From Paenibacillus phocaeensis (GTDB taxonomy: Bacteria > Bacillota > Bacilli > Paenibacillales > Paenibacillaceae), in NCBI RefSeq assembly GCF_900021165.1, contig NZ_FCOQ01000013.1, positions 93,512-157,511 on the forward strand: 64,000 nucleotides of DNA, given 5' to 3'. The notes under the pieces were generated by a model. It did no database searches. It was not told the origin of the DNA and was given only the letters and a program-made list of their open reading frames with translations. The stretch's first letter is position 1. Each line of letters begins with the position of its first letter. Shown here in pieces: positions 17,201-24,891 of the stretch. Position numbers and translations under genes: made by a program.

Positions 17201-18203
17201 GCACACGAAACTGGTCGCTCCGCAAGACCAAACGAACACGGATGTCGGGTTTAACATCAGCTCGGCAGCGAACGGCTCCACGATCAAGGATCTGTCCGCC
17301 TGGGGCAACTATATCTATCGCCAGGACGGCCCCGGCAAGTTTATTGACGGAAACGGTATGCAGAATGTGACCATCGAGAACGTTTGGGCCGAACATTTCG
17401 TTTGCCTGTATTGGGGCGTTAACTCCTCGTACAATACGTTCAAGAACAACCGCATCAAAAACATGTTCGCAGACGGCATTAACATGACCAACGGCTCCTC
17501 CTACAACGTGATCGACAACAACTATGCCCGCGGTACAGGCGACGACTCGTTTGCCTTGTTCAGCGCGATTGACGCCGGCGGCTCTTACAATGTGGGCAAC
17601 CAATACACGAACCTCACCGCCGTCAACGTCCGACGAGCCGCAGCTTTCGCTGTCTACGGCGGACAGAACAACCTGTTCCAGAACCTATATGGCGCCGATA
17701 CGCTCACGTATCCCGGCGTGACAATCAGCAGTCTAAGCTTCGGCTATAATACGCTGGGCTTCGGCGATGAGGACACCGTGATCGACGGCGTTACGCTGGA
17801 CCGTACCGGCGGGGATTTCTGGACCAGCGTCGGCGCGGACGACAAAATCAACGATTACCAGAACTTCGGCGCGATTTGGTTCCACGGCGGCGACCGCGAC
17901 TTTAAGAACATCGTGGTGAAAAACGTGGACATTAACAACCCGGTGTATTTCGGTCTGATGTTCCAATCCAAGTCGCCGGAGAATCTGCCGATGCAGAACG
18001 TTCGGCTGGAGAACATTACGATCAACAATCCGACCCGCTACGGGATCAAACTAGTGGTTCGAGCCGAAGACGGGCAGGGCCCCGCCGTTGGCGAAGCCCG
18101 CTTCACCAATGTCAAAGTGAACAACCCGGGCATCACGGCCATCTATGGCGAGAATCAATCGCCGAACTTCCACATCATCCGGGGAACGGGGAACAACTGG
18201 TGA
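14223..18203 (+). CDS. Secreted GH87 alpha-1,3-glucanase (mutanase/mycodextranase type)
   Basis: A 1326-residue secreted enzyme hydrolysing alpha-1,3-glucan. Order: signal peptide (1 to about 33), discoidin/CBM32 (36-180), CBM6-like domain (188-303, KIEAENYSAMNGIQ), fibronectin III (308-398), second discoidin (404-545), two CARDB-like beta domains (548-650, 655-770), a beta-rich linker domain, and the GH87 beta-helix from about residue 960 to the end. The catalytic region has FADGINM followed by GTGDDSF: Asp1084 and, 23 and 24 residues later, Asp1107 and Asp1108, the spacing of the three catalytic aspartates of the Agl-KA/Agl-FH1 enzymes. The GTG start has AAAGGAG ten bases upstream; an ATG at 14215 is out of frame. 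Single-gene unit with a terminator. Fungal cell walls and oral-type glucans are the likely substrates. Confidence 0.93.
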   Translation: MKSHRRIIAWICIITLFATTFLSATGWSSPVQAAEGPNLAAGKPAMESGHADVYAAANVTDGDAATYWESTNHAFPGWVQVDLGSAVQIDQVVLKLPSGWESRSQTLSVQGSTDGTTFTDLKASANYTFDPNAGNTVAINFTAASVRYVRIQITANTAWPAGQLSEVEVYGASPAAPSAIPGKIEAENYSAMNGIQTEPTSDTGSGLNVGWIHVGDWLDYDVNVANAGTYTVEYRVASHAGTGALQLQSGGTTLATTTVPNTGGWQNWQTVTASVTLSAGLQTLRVYASGYDFNLNWIAFTPETGGADTQPPTAPANLAFTQPTSGSVKLTWSAATDNVEVTGYEIYANGQLRGSVNGSTLTYTDTQPAGVTVTYHVIAKDAAGNASTPSNSVTRSGLGGEEGSNLAIGKTITASSSTFTFVAANANDNDTTTYWEGDGHPSTLTVDLGADADITSIVLKLNPSSEWAARTQTIQVLGHDQDSTSFTNLVSAASYTFNPASQNTVMIPVSATVSQVQLRFTANSGAPGGQVAEFQIFGTPAPNPDLTVTSISWSPATPDETQAVTLNATVRNAGTVASGATEVNFYLGTTLVGTAPVGALAPGAETTVSANIGAKESGSYAVTAKADENNAVIETNEVNNSYTSSSELTIGQVQSSDLIAEAAWTPSNPSAGDTVTFTVHLKNQGTIASAGGAHAITLELKNGSGTTVQTLSGSYSGALAPGASANVSMGTWTAVNGSYTVTTTVAADANEVAVKRNNNTATVSLYSGRGAHMPFTVLEAEAPSNSTNGTKLAPNFTPGDFAGEASGRSAVYLDATGEYVEFTLTSPANAFVLRNAVAENTTGTISIYANGEDKGDFTVTSKFSYLYATPSTLGRLGYDNSGSKAYWLYEDAQLMLDQVYPAGTKIRIQKDTGDVPWIYVDMLETENVAPAATNPDPSKYVQVSSTKSIEQALNEFRQDSSKKGIFIPAGEWTISSKIFLYGRATEIIGAGPWHTKLVAPQDQTNTDVGFNISSAANGSTIKDLSAWGNYIYRQDGPGKFIDGNGMQNVTIENVWAEHFVCLYWGVNSSYNTFKNNRIKNMFADGINMTNGSSYNVIDNNYARGTGDDSFALFSAIDAGGSYNVGNQYTNLTAVNVRRAAAFAVYGGQNNLFQNLYGADTLTYPGVTISSLSFGYNTLGFGDEDTVIDGVTLDRTGGDFWTSVGADDKINDYQNFGAIWFHGGDRDFKNIVVKNVDINNPVYFGLMFQSKSPENLPMQNVRLENITINNPTRYGIKLVVRAEDGQGPAVGEARFTNVKVNNPGITAIYGENQSPNFHIIRGTGNNW

Positions 18204-18252
18204 CCCTCACCTGCGGGAAGCCATAAAGCAGTTTGCGGATTAACACGAATTT

Positions 18253-18290
18253 TAGACGGTACCGGTCTTTGACGGGTATCGTCTTTTTTT
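18253..18290 (+). terminator. Terminator of the GH87 gene
   Basis: AGACGGTACC...GGGTATCGTCT stem followed by seven Ts. Confidence 0.85.
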
Positions 18291-18362
18291 GCGCCCGATC
18301 ATCGGCATAACTCTCCAGTCCCAGGGCAAGCTATCCCTTAAAAACAGGAGGTTGCCCGCCCC

Positions 18363-18611
18363 ATGACTAAGAAGCAAGCTTTAGCGCCTCACGAATCCGT
18401 GGATCTCCACGAGATCCTTAATTTCAAGACCTTGTGCCTGGCGAAATCCAAATTGATGCAAGGCCTTGTATTCGACCAAGAACTGAAGGACCTGATGCAA
18501 AAGGACGTGGAGCAAACGATTCAAGCCCTTCAGGACCTGCAGGCCTTGTATAGCCAGGTCCCCTTCCAAGTCCCCGTTCCCGAAAGCCGGCCCGAGCCGA
18601 TCATTCAATAG
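18363..18611 (+). CDS. Small CotF-type spore coat protein (N-terminal-like partner)
   Basis: An 82-residue helical protein ([47 protein letters not shown]). It resembles the short partner found next to CotF-type coat proteins, here repeated as a second short gene at 20176. AGGAGG stands eleven bases before the ATG. It opens a five-gene run of two short/long coat pairs around an alcohol dehydrogenase, matching the yraG-yraF-adhB-yraE-yraD arrangement of B. subtilis, expressed in sporulation. Confidence 0.8.
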   Translation: MTKKQALAPHESVDLHEILNFKTLCLAKSKLMQGLVFDQELKDLMQKDVEQTIQALQDLQALYSQVPFQVPVPESRPEPIIQ

Positions 18612-18624
18612 AAGGAGAGCCGAG

Positions 18625-19011
18625 ATGAACAACGATTACTTAGACCCGATTAACGCGCTGAATATGCCGGAAATCGCCGATATGACCTTCGCTACGGACT
18701 TCCTGATGCGAGCCAAGGAAGGCGTGCGCAATATCGCGATCGCCCTGACGGAGACCGCCTCGCCCGAAGCCCGGATTTTGCTGCGCAACTTGCTCAGGCA
18801 AGGCATCGCCATGCATCAGGAAATTACCGAATTGATGATGCGCAAAAAATGGTTCCATCCCTATGAATTAACCGAGCAATATCAGTTGGACCAGCTCTCG
18901 GCCAAGAATACCCTCCTGATCGGACAAATGGATTTATTTCCTGCGGACACGCGCCGGATCGGCATGTTCGACCGGACGCCGGACGAGCATCTGGAGGGAA
19001 GCCAAGCATGA
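18625..19011 (+). CDS. CotF-family spore coat protein
   Basis: A 128-residue protein with the CotF/ferritin-like helical core: [59 protein letters not shown]. The Lys-Trp-Phe-His-Pro-Tyr segment is typical of this coat family. It begins 14 bases after the preceding gene with AGGAGAG upstream, and its last codons overlap the dehydrogenase start by four bases (ATGA). Expected to sit in the outer spore layers; the biochemical role is unknown. Confidence 0.87.
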   Translation: MNNDYLDPINALNMPEIADMTFATDFLMRAKEGVRNIAIALTETASPEARILLRNLLRQGIAMHQEITELMMRKKWFHPYELTEQYQLDQLSAKNTLLIGQMDLFPADTRRIGMFDRTPDEHLEGSQA

Positions 19012-20144
19012 AGGCCGTAACTTATCAGGGACTGAAAAACGTAACCGTCAAAGAGGTGCCGGATCCGAAGATCGAAAAGCCCGACGACATGATTGTCAAA
19101 ATCACCAGCACAGCGATCTGCGGCTCGGACCTTCACTTAATCCACGGGATGATTCCGAATCTGGAGGAGGACTATATCATCGGCCATGAACCGATGGGGA
19201 TCGTGGAGGAGGTCGGCCCCGAGGTGACCCATCTCAAGAAGGGAGATCGGGTTATTATCCCGTTTACGATCGCTTGCGGGGAATGTTTCTTTTGTAAAAA
19301 CCATTTGGAGAGCCAATGCGACAACGCCAACGAACACGGCGATATGGGCGCTTACTTCGGTTATTCCGGCAATACGGGCGGATATCCCGGCGGGCAGGCC
19401 GAGTATCTGCGCGTGCCGTACGCAAACTTTACTCACTTTAAAATCCCGGAGAATTGCGAGCAGCCGGACGAGAAGCTATCCCTCATCTCCGACGCGATGC
19501 CGACGGCTTATTGGAGCGTGGATAACGCGGGAGTGAAGGAAGGGGACACCGTGATCGTACTCGGCTGCGGGCCGATCGGACTGCTTGCGCAGAAGTTCGC
19601 CTGGCTGAAGGGGGCGAAGCGGGTCATCGCCGTCGATTACGTGGACTACCGGCTTCAGCATGCCAAGCAGACGAACAAGGTGGAGACCGTCAATTTCGAA
19701 CAATACGATAACGTCGGTTCTTATCTCAAGGAAATCACCCAAGGCGGCGCGGACGTCGTCATTGATGCGGTCGGCATGGACGGAAAAATGACCAACCTGG
19801 AGTTCCTGGCCAGCGGCTTGAAGCTGCAGGGAGGAGCCATGAGCGCCCTGGTGATCGCCTCCCAGGCGGTCCGCAAAGGCGGCACGATCCAGATTACCGG
19901 TGTGTACGGCGGCCGTTATAACGGGTTTCCGCTCGGCGATATCATGCAGCGCAACGTGAATATTCGTTCCGGACAAGCCCCGGTCATTCACTATATGCCG
20001 CACATGTACGAGCTGATCTCCTCCGGCAAGGTCGATCCCGGCGACATCATCACTCATGTGATCCCGCTGGACGAAGCCAAACGCGGCTATGAAGTATTTG
20101 ATACGAAAACCGACGCATGCATCAAAGTGATTTTGAAACCGTAA
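19008..20144 (+). CDS. Zinc-dependent alcohol dehydrogenase of the spore-coat operon
   Basis: A 378-residue MDR-family dehydrogenase. Catalytic zinc ligands are Cys38 (ICGSD) and His60-Glu61; the structural zinc cysteines are 90, 93, 96 and 104 ([15 protein letters not shown]). The NAD-binding motif is [12 protein letters not shown] near residue 188. The insert [31 protein letters not shown] places it in the formaldehyde-dehydrogenase-like group with AdhB. It overlaps the upstream coat gene by four bases and is followed by two more coat genes, so it is probably expressed in the mother cell during sporulation. The substrate is not known. Confidence 0.92.
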   Translation: MKAVTYQGLKNVTVKEVPDPKIEKPDDMIVKITSTAICGSDLHLIHGMIPNLEEDYIIGHEPMGIVEEVGPEVTHLKKGDRVIIPFTIACGECFFCKNHLESQCDNANEHGDMGAYFGYSGNTGGYPGGQAEYLRVPYANFTHFKIPENCEQPDEKLSLISDAMPTAYWSVDNAGVKEGDTVIVLGCGPIGLLAQKFAWLKGAKRVIAVDYVDYRLQHAKQTNKVETVNFEQYDNVGSYLKEITQGGADVVIDAVGMDGKMTNLEFLASGLKLQGGAMSALVIASQAVRKGGTIQITGVYGGRYNGFPLGDIMQRNVNIRSGQAPVIHYMPHMYELISSGKVDPGDIITHVIPLDEAKRGYEVFDTKTDACIKVILKP

Positions 20145-20175
20145 CCCTTACGATATCCGAGCAGGAGGGAAAATC

Positions 20176-20394
20176 ATGAATATAGCAAATCAAGCTTTGC
20201 ACGAAACTTTGGAGGTCCATGAACTGGCCGCCTCCAAAACGATTGCCTTAACCAAAGCCAAAGCAATGCAGCTATTGGTCTCGGACCCCGAGCTGAAGCA
20301 AATTTTACAGCATGATGTTCAGGTTTCGACGCAGCAATTGCACAAGCTAAGCGGGCTTCTGTCCCCGGCTCCGGAAGGAGGGACAAGCCGATGA
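20176..20394 (+). CDS. Small CotF-type spore coat protein, second copy
   Basis: A 72-residue helical protein (LHETLEVHELAASKTIALTKAKAMQLLVSDPELKQILQHDVQVSTQQLHKL), paralogous to the gene at 18363. AGGAGGG precedes the ATG, and its stop overlaps the next gene by four bases (ATGA), so the pair is translationally coupled. Confidence 0.8.
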   Translation: MNIANQALHETLEVHELAASKTIALTKAKAMQLLVSDPELKQILQHDVQVSTQQLHKLSGLLSPAPEGGTSR

Positions 20395-20687
20395 ATCCGT
20401 TGTTGGAACGCTTGATGGGGTTGGACAAACTAACCGACGAAGTCGTGGCCATGGATTACTTGCTCAATGCGAAGACCTCCGTCCGAAACTACGCCATGGC
20501 CGTCACGGAGTGCGCCACGCCCGAAGTTCGGAACGTCTTGACCAAGCAGTTGGAGGAATCCATCGACGCCCACGAGATGATCATGGGGTATATGATGAAG
20601 CGCGGCTTCTATCAGCCCTACGAGGTTCAAGATCAAATCGGACGGGACCTGCAAAACATCGATATCGCGCTGAACATTCCTTCCTGA
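20391..20687 (+). CDS. CotF-family spore coat protein, second copy
   Basis: A 98-residue coat protein, shorter paralogue of the gene at 18625: AMDYLLNAKTSVRNYAMAVTECATPEVRNVLTKQLEESIDAHEMIMGYMMKRGFYQPYE. The Gly-Phe-Tyr-Gln-Pro-Tyr segment corresponds to the Lys-Trp-Phe-His-Pro-Tyr segment of the first copy. It is the last gene of the coat/dehydrogenase operon and is followed by a terminator. Confidence 0.87.
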   Translation: MNPLLERLMGLDKLTDEVVAMDYLLNAKTSVRNYAMAVTECATPEVRNVLTKQLEESIDAHEMIMGYMMKRGFYQPYEVQDQIGRDLQNIDIALNIPS

Positions 20688-20706
20688 AACAACGGGATAA
20701 AGACGA

Positions 20707-20746
20707 AAAAGTCGATCCGGAGAGAGATTCCTGATCGACTTCTTTG
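20707..20746 (+). terminator. Terminator of the spore-coat operon
   Basis: AAGTCGATC (20709) pairs with GATCGACTT (20733), followed by CTTTGT. Confidence 0.7.
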
Positions 20747-20790
20747 TAACCGGATCAAGCTTTGAACGAAACTCCGCGCAAAACCGCGAA

Positions 20791-21461
20791 TTAAATCGGC
20801 AGCAGCTTGACGTGATCCTGCCCTTTCAAGCCTTCTACCATGTCGTACCACGCCTGCGGTTTGTTCGGCAGCACCGTGTAATAGCGCTGCAAGAATTGCA
20901 CGATCAGTTCCGTCTCCAGGCCGTCGCTGCCGCCGTCCATCGGCAGGAAGCAGAGGTCCAGTCCGCTGACCGCCTCTCCGTCATTGTTCCAGGACGGATG
21001 CACGTACGAGAAATCCAGCCGCATGTACCCGAGATGGGATAACACTTCGCGGCGCACGTACGGATCCATCGGCTTCACGCCGCCGAATTCGTGATGCTCC
21101 ACCCGGTAAGGGTCGTAGATTTCCGCGACATGCCGCGCAGCTTCTTCCCGTTCGCTTCCGCCAATACGTGCAAATCGCGCAGCCGGCGATCCGCCAGGAA
21201 CCGGCCGATGCCCAGCCCCGCTTGTCCAATGATCGTGAAATCGGTCATCGCCACGTTGAAGTCCTCGTAGTAGCGGTACTCCGTCGCCCCAACGACCTGG
21301 CCTTCGTGCACCGCGACGAATACGCGGATACCGGGGTCTTCCAGCGGTTCTTTCCAGAGATCGAATTCCAGCACTTCTTCCGGCGGGAACACATTTTGCA
21401 TCAACTGATGCATCGATTTAAACAAAGGATCTTGGATATTCGTGATCCGGGTAAATTCCAT
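20791..21461 (-). pseudogene. GNAT-family acetyltransferase, split by a frameshift
   Basis: The first frame (from ATG 21461 with AGGAGG upstream) gives MEFTRITNIQDPLFKSMHQLMQ through the GNAT core (VFVAVHEGQVVGATEYRYY, DFTIIGQAGLGIGRFLADRRLRDLHVLAEANG) and then runs off into non-homologous residues with a stop at 21075. A second frame continues as REEAARHVAEIYDPYRVEHHEFGG and on to 20791. The frames join if one base is added near 21150-21160. Hence a one-base deletion, real or a sequencing error. It is the last of three genes (nitrilase, GNAT, GNAT) in one minus-strand unit. Confidence 0.75.
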
Positions 21462-21481
21462 AAGCTTATAACGCCTCCTAT

Positions 21482-22156
21482 TCAAAATTGGGGTGGGAGA
21501 AACGGATTTCTCCATTCCATCAGTGCGGCATAATTCCGGGATTCCTCATCTTCCAGGTAATCTTTCACCACCGTGACGGGCGTGCGGCCGCAGCGCAGCA
21601 GGAAGGTGATCACCGGATCCTTCAGCTCGCCGCTCACCACGGCGTTCAGGTATTCCTCCGCCGTCATCTCCGCTGCGTGCTTATGGTAGCCCGGCATTCT
21701 CCCGCCGCCCAGCAAGCGCTGGAGGCCCTGGTGAACCACCAGCTCGTACATGGACAACATCAGCCACTTGCCCAGGCCCCATTGCCGGTAAGCCGGACGC
21801 ACGCCGATGTCCACGACGTACAGCGTATTCCCATCAGGGCGGTGGTTGCGAATATACCCGTTGTCGGTGATCTCCGCCCAGGAGTGCTCTGGCTTACCGG
21901 GGTCGAAATCGACCTTAAGCGCAGTCATCGAACCGGCCAGCTCCCCGTTCACTTCAACGCACAACGCGCCTTCCGGGAACAGCCGCACATGGTTGCTCAG
22001 TTGCTCCTCATTCCACCATAATTCCGAGGGAAAAGGAGGCGGAAAGCTCTCCTGCTGAATGCGGATCAACCCCGGAAAATCCTTCTCTTCGTAATTCCGA
22101 ATCACAGCCGGAACAGGCCGGCCTTGATCAAACACGTACCACTCTTTGCGATACAT
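21482..22156 (-). CDS. GNAT-family N-acetyltransferase
   Basis: A 224-residue acetyl-CoA-dependent acyltransferase. The core motifs are VIRNYEEKDFPGLIRIQQESFP at the start, CVEVNGELAGSMTALKVDF, and the acetyl-CoA loop LYVVDIGVRPAYRQWGLGKWLM, followed by a C-terminal GYHKHAAEMTAEEYLNAVVSGELKDPV segment. That segment resembles the N-terminal half of B. subtilis YhcX, which is fused to a nitrilase domain; here a separate nitrilase gene precedes it. GGAGG stands nine bases before the ATG. The substrate is unknown. Confidence 0.87.
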   Translation of the reverse strand: MYRKEWYVFDQGRPVPAVIRNYEEKDFPGLIRIQQESFPPPFPSELWWNEEQLSNHVRLFPEGALCVEVNGELAGSMTALKVDFDPGKPEHSWAEITDNGYIRNHRPDGNTLYVVDIGVRPAYRQWGLGKWLMLSMYELVVHQGLQRLLGGGRMPGYHKHAAEMTAEEYLNAVVSGELKDPVITFLLRCGRTPVTVVKDYLEDEESRNYAALMEWRNPFLPPQF

Positions 22157-22201
22157 CGTGTCTCGCCTCCACGGACTGCCTGCGTTCTTCTTGGTCTTGG
22201 T

Positions 22202-23059
22202 TTAGTTCCAGTCGGTGTACAAATCCGTCCGCCGATCCCGCCAGGTCGTGACGGAGCCTTTCTCGCGAACCTGGTAGAGCAACTCCAAATCCAGGTCGGC
22301 GGTCACGATCATATCGTCGTTGATCTCGCCTTCCACCAGGATGCCGCGCGGCGGAAACGGGACGTCGTTTGGCGTGATTACCGCCGCCTGCCCGAAGTTG
22401 CCCCGCATGAAATCCACCGTCGGCAGTGAACCGACCGTACCCGTGGTGACGATGTACACCTGGTTCTCGACCGCTCTTGCATGACAGCAATAGCGAACCC
22501 GATGGAAGCCATGGCGGTCGTCCGTGCAGGATGGACAGAAAATGACGTCCGCGCCTTTGGCTTTCGCCATCCGGACGATCTCCGGAAACTCGATGTCATA
22601 GCAGGTCAACATGGCGATGTTGCCCTTCTCGGTTTCGAACACCTCCAGGCCGTCGCCGGGCGTCATATTCCACTCCGTCACTTCGGTAGGGGTAATATGC
22701 AGCTTGGCCTGCTCCGCGATTCTCCCGTCGGGATAGAACAGATGAGCCACGTTGTACAACCGATCGCCTTTGCGCAGCACATGCGTCCCGCCGATGATAT
22801 GCATCCCCGTCTGCCGGGCCAACCCGCTGAACAGGGTGCGATATTGCTCCGTAAAGTCCGGCAGTTCCCCGATGGTCAGCGCTCGGCCGTCCGACGATCC
22901 GATGGACATCAGCTGCGTGGTGAAAAACTCGGGAAACAGCACGAAATCCGCGCTGAACTCCTCTGCGGTCTTGATATAATGTTCGGCCTGACGGGCGAAC
23001 TCGTCGAAGCTGCCAATAGTGTGCAGATGATATTGGACAGCGGAAACTCTTAATTTCAT
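22202..23059 (-). CDS. Carbon-nitrogen hydrolase (nitrilase superfamily)
   Basis: A 285-residue cytoplasmic amidase-type enzyme. The Glu-Lys-Cys triad is visible: Glu44 in VLFPEFF, Lys119 in AKLHITPTE and Cys153 in LTCYDIEFPE. It ends ITADLDLELLYQVREKGSVTTWRDRR, as in the YhcX-type branch. The ATG at 23059 (MKLRVSAVQYHL) has AAAGGGG seven bases upstream and is preferred over an ATG at 23083. It heads the nitrilase-GNAT-GNAT unit, which looks like an unfused form of the bifunctional GNAT/nitrilase protein. The substrate is unknown. Confidence 0.9.
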   Translation of the reverse strand: MKLRVSAVQYHLHTIGSFDEFARQAEHYIKTAEEFSADFVLFPEFFTTQLMSIGSSDGRALTIGELPDFTEQYRTLFSGLARQTGMHIIGGTHVLRKGDRLYNVAHLFYPDGRIAEQAKLHITPTEVTEWNMTPGDGLEVFETEKGNIAMLTCYDIEFPEIVRMAKAKGADVIFCPSCTDDRHGFHRVRYCCHARAVENQVYIVTTGTVGSLPTVDFMRGNFGQAAVITPNDVPFPPRGILVEGEINDDMIVTADLDLELLYQVREKGSVTTWRDRRTDLYTDWN

Positions 23060-23158
23060 GGGGATCCCCTTTCTTGTTCCCAAGATGCTCAGATCGGCGA
23101 AAAGTCCGCCTTCGTAAATTTCATCATAAAGTCAGGAAGAATGCAATTCCCGGATATT

Positions 23159-23728
23159 CTACACTAGCCCAAGTCCCTTCATAACATAAGGACGGACAAT
23201 GTCGATCAAAGTATCAATTCGATGATTATCCCCTACCGTTAACCAATCATGTGCAGCTCCGTAAATCGCTGAGCTTGTTATGGCCGAGAGAATGGTTATA
23301 TGCTGGCGGTCCTTCCCGTGGTGATCCGCTCTTGAATAGATATTTTCAATGAGTTGCTGCAACATCTCCCTTACCTTGTTATCGACAAGCGTAGCAAACG
23401 TTTTGGAGTCCATTCTGCATTTCTGGTAAAACTCTACGATGTATCCGTGGGTCAGCAGAATCAATTGGTCGCATATCTCCGCGGTAAATTCCCGTGCATT
23501 CCTGACTTGTTCAGGGATCATCTCGCGAAAAGCCTGTTCTGTGGTCGCTTCAAGCAAAGCGTATTTATCTTCATAATGAGCGTAAAAGGTGGCTCGATTT
23601 ATCGTCGCCTTATGGGCGATATCTTTGATGGAGATTGCATCGAATCCTTTCATACGCAATAACTCCCTGAATGCTTCATGAATTAACTGCTGTGTGCGCA
23701 GAACCCTTGGATCATGCATATTTACCAT
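23159..23728 (-). CDS. TetR/AcrR-family regulator
   Basis: A 189-residue regulator. The helix-turn-helix reads RTQQLIHEAFRELLRMKGFDAISIKDIAHKATINRATFYAHYEDKYALLE, and the C-terminal domain resembles the DhaS/YcfQ-like TetR group. The ATG at 23728 follows GAAGGGG; an earlier in-frame ATG at 23755 lacks a site. It is divergent from the ketopantoate-reductase-like gene with about 160 bases between, so that gene is the likely target. A short GACA-N5-TGTC repeat near 23761 is the only operator candidate seen. Confidence 0.87.
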   Translation of the reverse strand: MVNMHDPRVLRTQQLIHEAFRELLRMKGFDAISIKDIAHKATINRATFYAHYEDKYALLEATTEQAFREMIPEQVRNAREFTAEICDQLILLTHGYIVEFYQKCRMDSKTFATLVDNKVREMLQQLIENIYSRADHHGKDRQHITILSAITSSAIYGAAHDWLTVGDNHRIDTLIDIVRPYVMKGLGLV

Positions 23729-23889
23729 AGCTGAATCCCCTTCTATAAACATCAAATTTGGACATGTGTTGTCTATGCGACTTTCTGTGGAATCTGCCGG
23801 TTGAAACGGGACTAGAGCCGTACTATTATCGTAACAAACTTATGTTGTTTAAACCACAAGTGACTGATTGGCTGAAAGGAAGGGATCCA

Positions 23890-24771
23890 TTGAGCACTAA
23901 AAAAAGCAGGCTTTTGATTTTCGGCGCTGGTGTGATCGGCAGTGCGTACGCACTCCGATTCGCACAGTACGGACAGGACGTAACCGTGCTGGCACGCGGT
24001 AAGAGACTGGATACTCTGAAAAGGAACGGGTTGCAATACGACGATAATGGAACGGTAAGAAAGATAATCATCCAGACAATAGATAAGCTTGAAGACGACG
24101 ATATTTATGATTTTATCTTTGTTCCGGTACGATATGATCAAGCCGAATCTGCATTGACCGCAATCCAAAATAATCAGAGCAAAACCATTGTCACCTTGAC
24201 CAACACCGTAGGATATGACAGCTGGCTTGAAATCTTGGGGGACCGGTTACTCCCTGGATTTCCGGGTGCGGGTGGAGATATCAAAGAGGATGTTTTATAT
24301 GCCCAATTCGGTTCCGAGAAACATCAAGGCACCTTTTTTGGCGAAATAAATGGATTGACGACCGGAAGAGTGAAAGAGCTTGCCAACCTATTGGAGTCGG
24401 TGGATTTGCATTATGAAATCCAAAAAGATATTCAGGCATTCCATATTTCGCATGCTGCGTTGGCTATCGTCAACAAGCATTTTTATGCAAAGGACGGAAT
24501 GGTGGATATAGAGACAGCAAGAAGTGAGAGCATTCTAGGCAAGATAGCTGCAGATATTAAACAAAACATTCGTCGGGTAGAGCTAGCCGGAATTCCAGTG
24601 ATCCCAATCGAAACGAAGGCATGGGGAGAATTGCCGGACAGTGAAATCATTTCCCGTTATCGCCAGATGCTGAGCAACGACTTTATCATTGATGTAAAGC
24701 TCGGGAACCATGCCGTTAGCCAAAAGGCGGAAATCATGATGTTGGATGAGGCATTTCATCATCGTACGTAG
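23890..24771 (+). CDS. Ketopantoate reductase-family (PanE/ApbA) oxidoreductase
   Basis: A 293-residue NADPH-dependent dehydrogenase fold. The N-terminal Rossmann motif is LLIFGAGVIGSAYALRFAQYGQDVTVLARGKRLDTL, followed by FIFVPVRYDQAESAL and TLTNTVGYDSW. The C-terminal helical domain is divergent from true PanE, so another 2-keto acid substrate is likely. A TTG start at 23890 (STKKSRLLIFGAG) with GGAAGGGATCCA in front is preferred; an ATG at 23842 would add residues that do not match the family. It is divergent from and probably controlled by the TetR gene. Confidence 0.8.
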   Translation: MSTKKSRLLIFGAGVIGSAYALRFAQYGQDVTVLARGKRLDTLKRNGLQYDDNGTVRKIIIQTIDKLEDDDIYDFIFVPVRYDQAESALTAIQNNQSKTIVTLTNTVGYDSWLEILGDRLLPGFPGAGGDIKEDVLYAQFGSEKHQGTFFGEINGLTTGRVKELANLLESVDLHYEIQKDIQAFHISHAALAIVNKHFYAKDGMVDIETARSESILGKIAADIKQNIRRVELAGIPVIPIETKAWGELPDSEIISRYRQMLSNDFIIDVKLGNHAVSQKAEIMMLDEAFHHRT

Positions 24772-24891
24772 CCTTAGATGCAATGTCCTTTTCTATTTGT
24801 GGTATAATAGCCACTGGCATAAGCGAGGGGAATGAAGTTCACTTCGTTTGATGCGGGTGGGAGAGGGATATTTTGAAAGTGTGATTGATTC

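Noticed and set aside
24780..24891. Possible purine riboswitch before the NCS2 permease
   Set aside because: The conserved purine-aptamer loop sequences are absent; only a small hairpin is seen.
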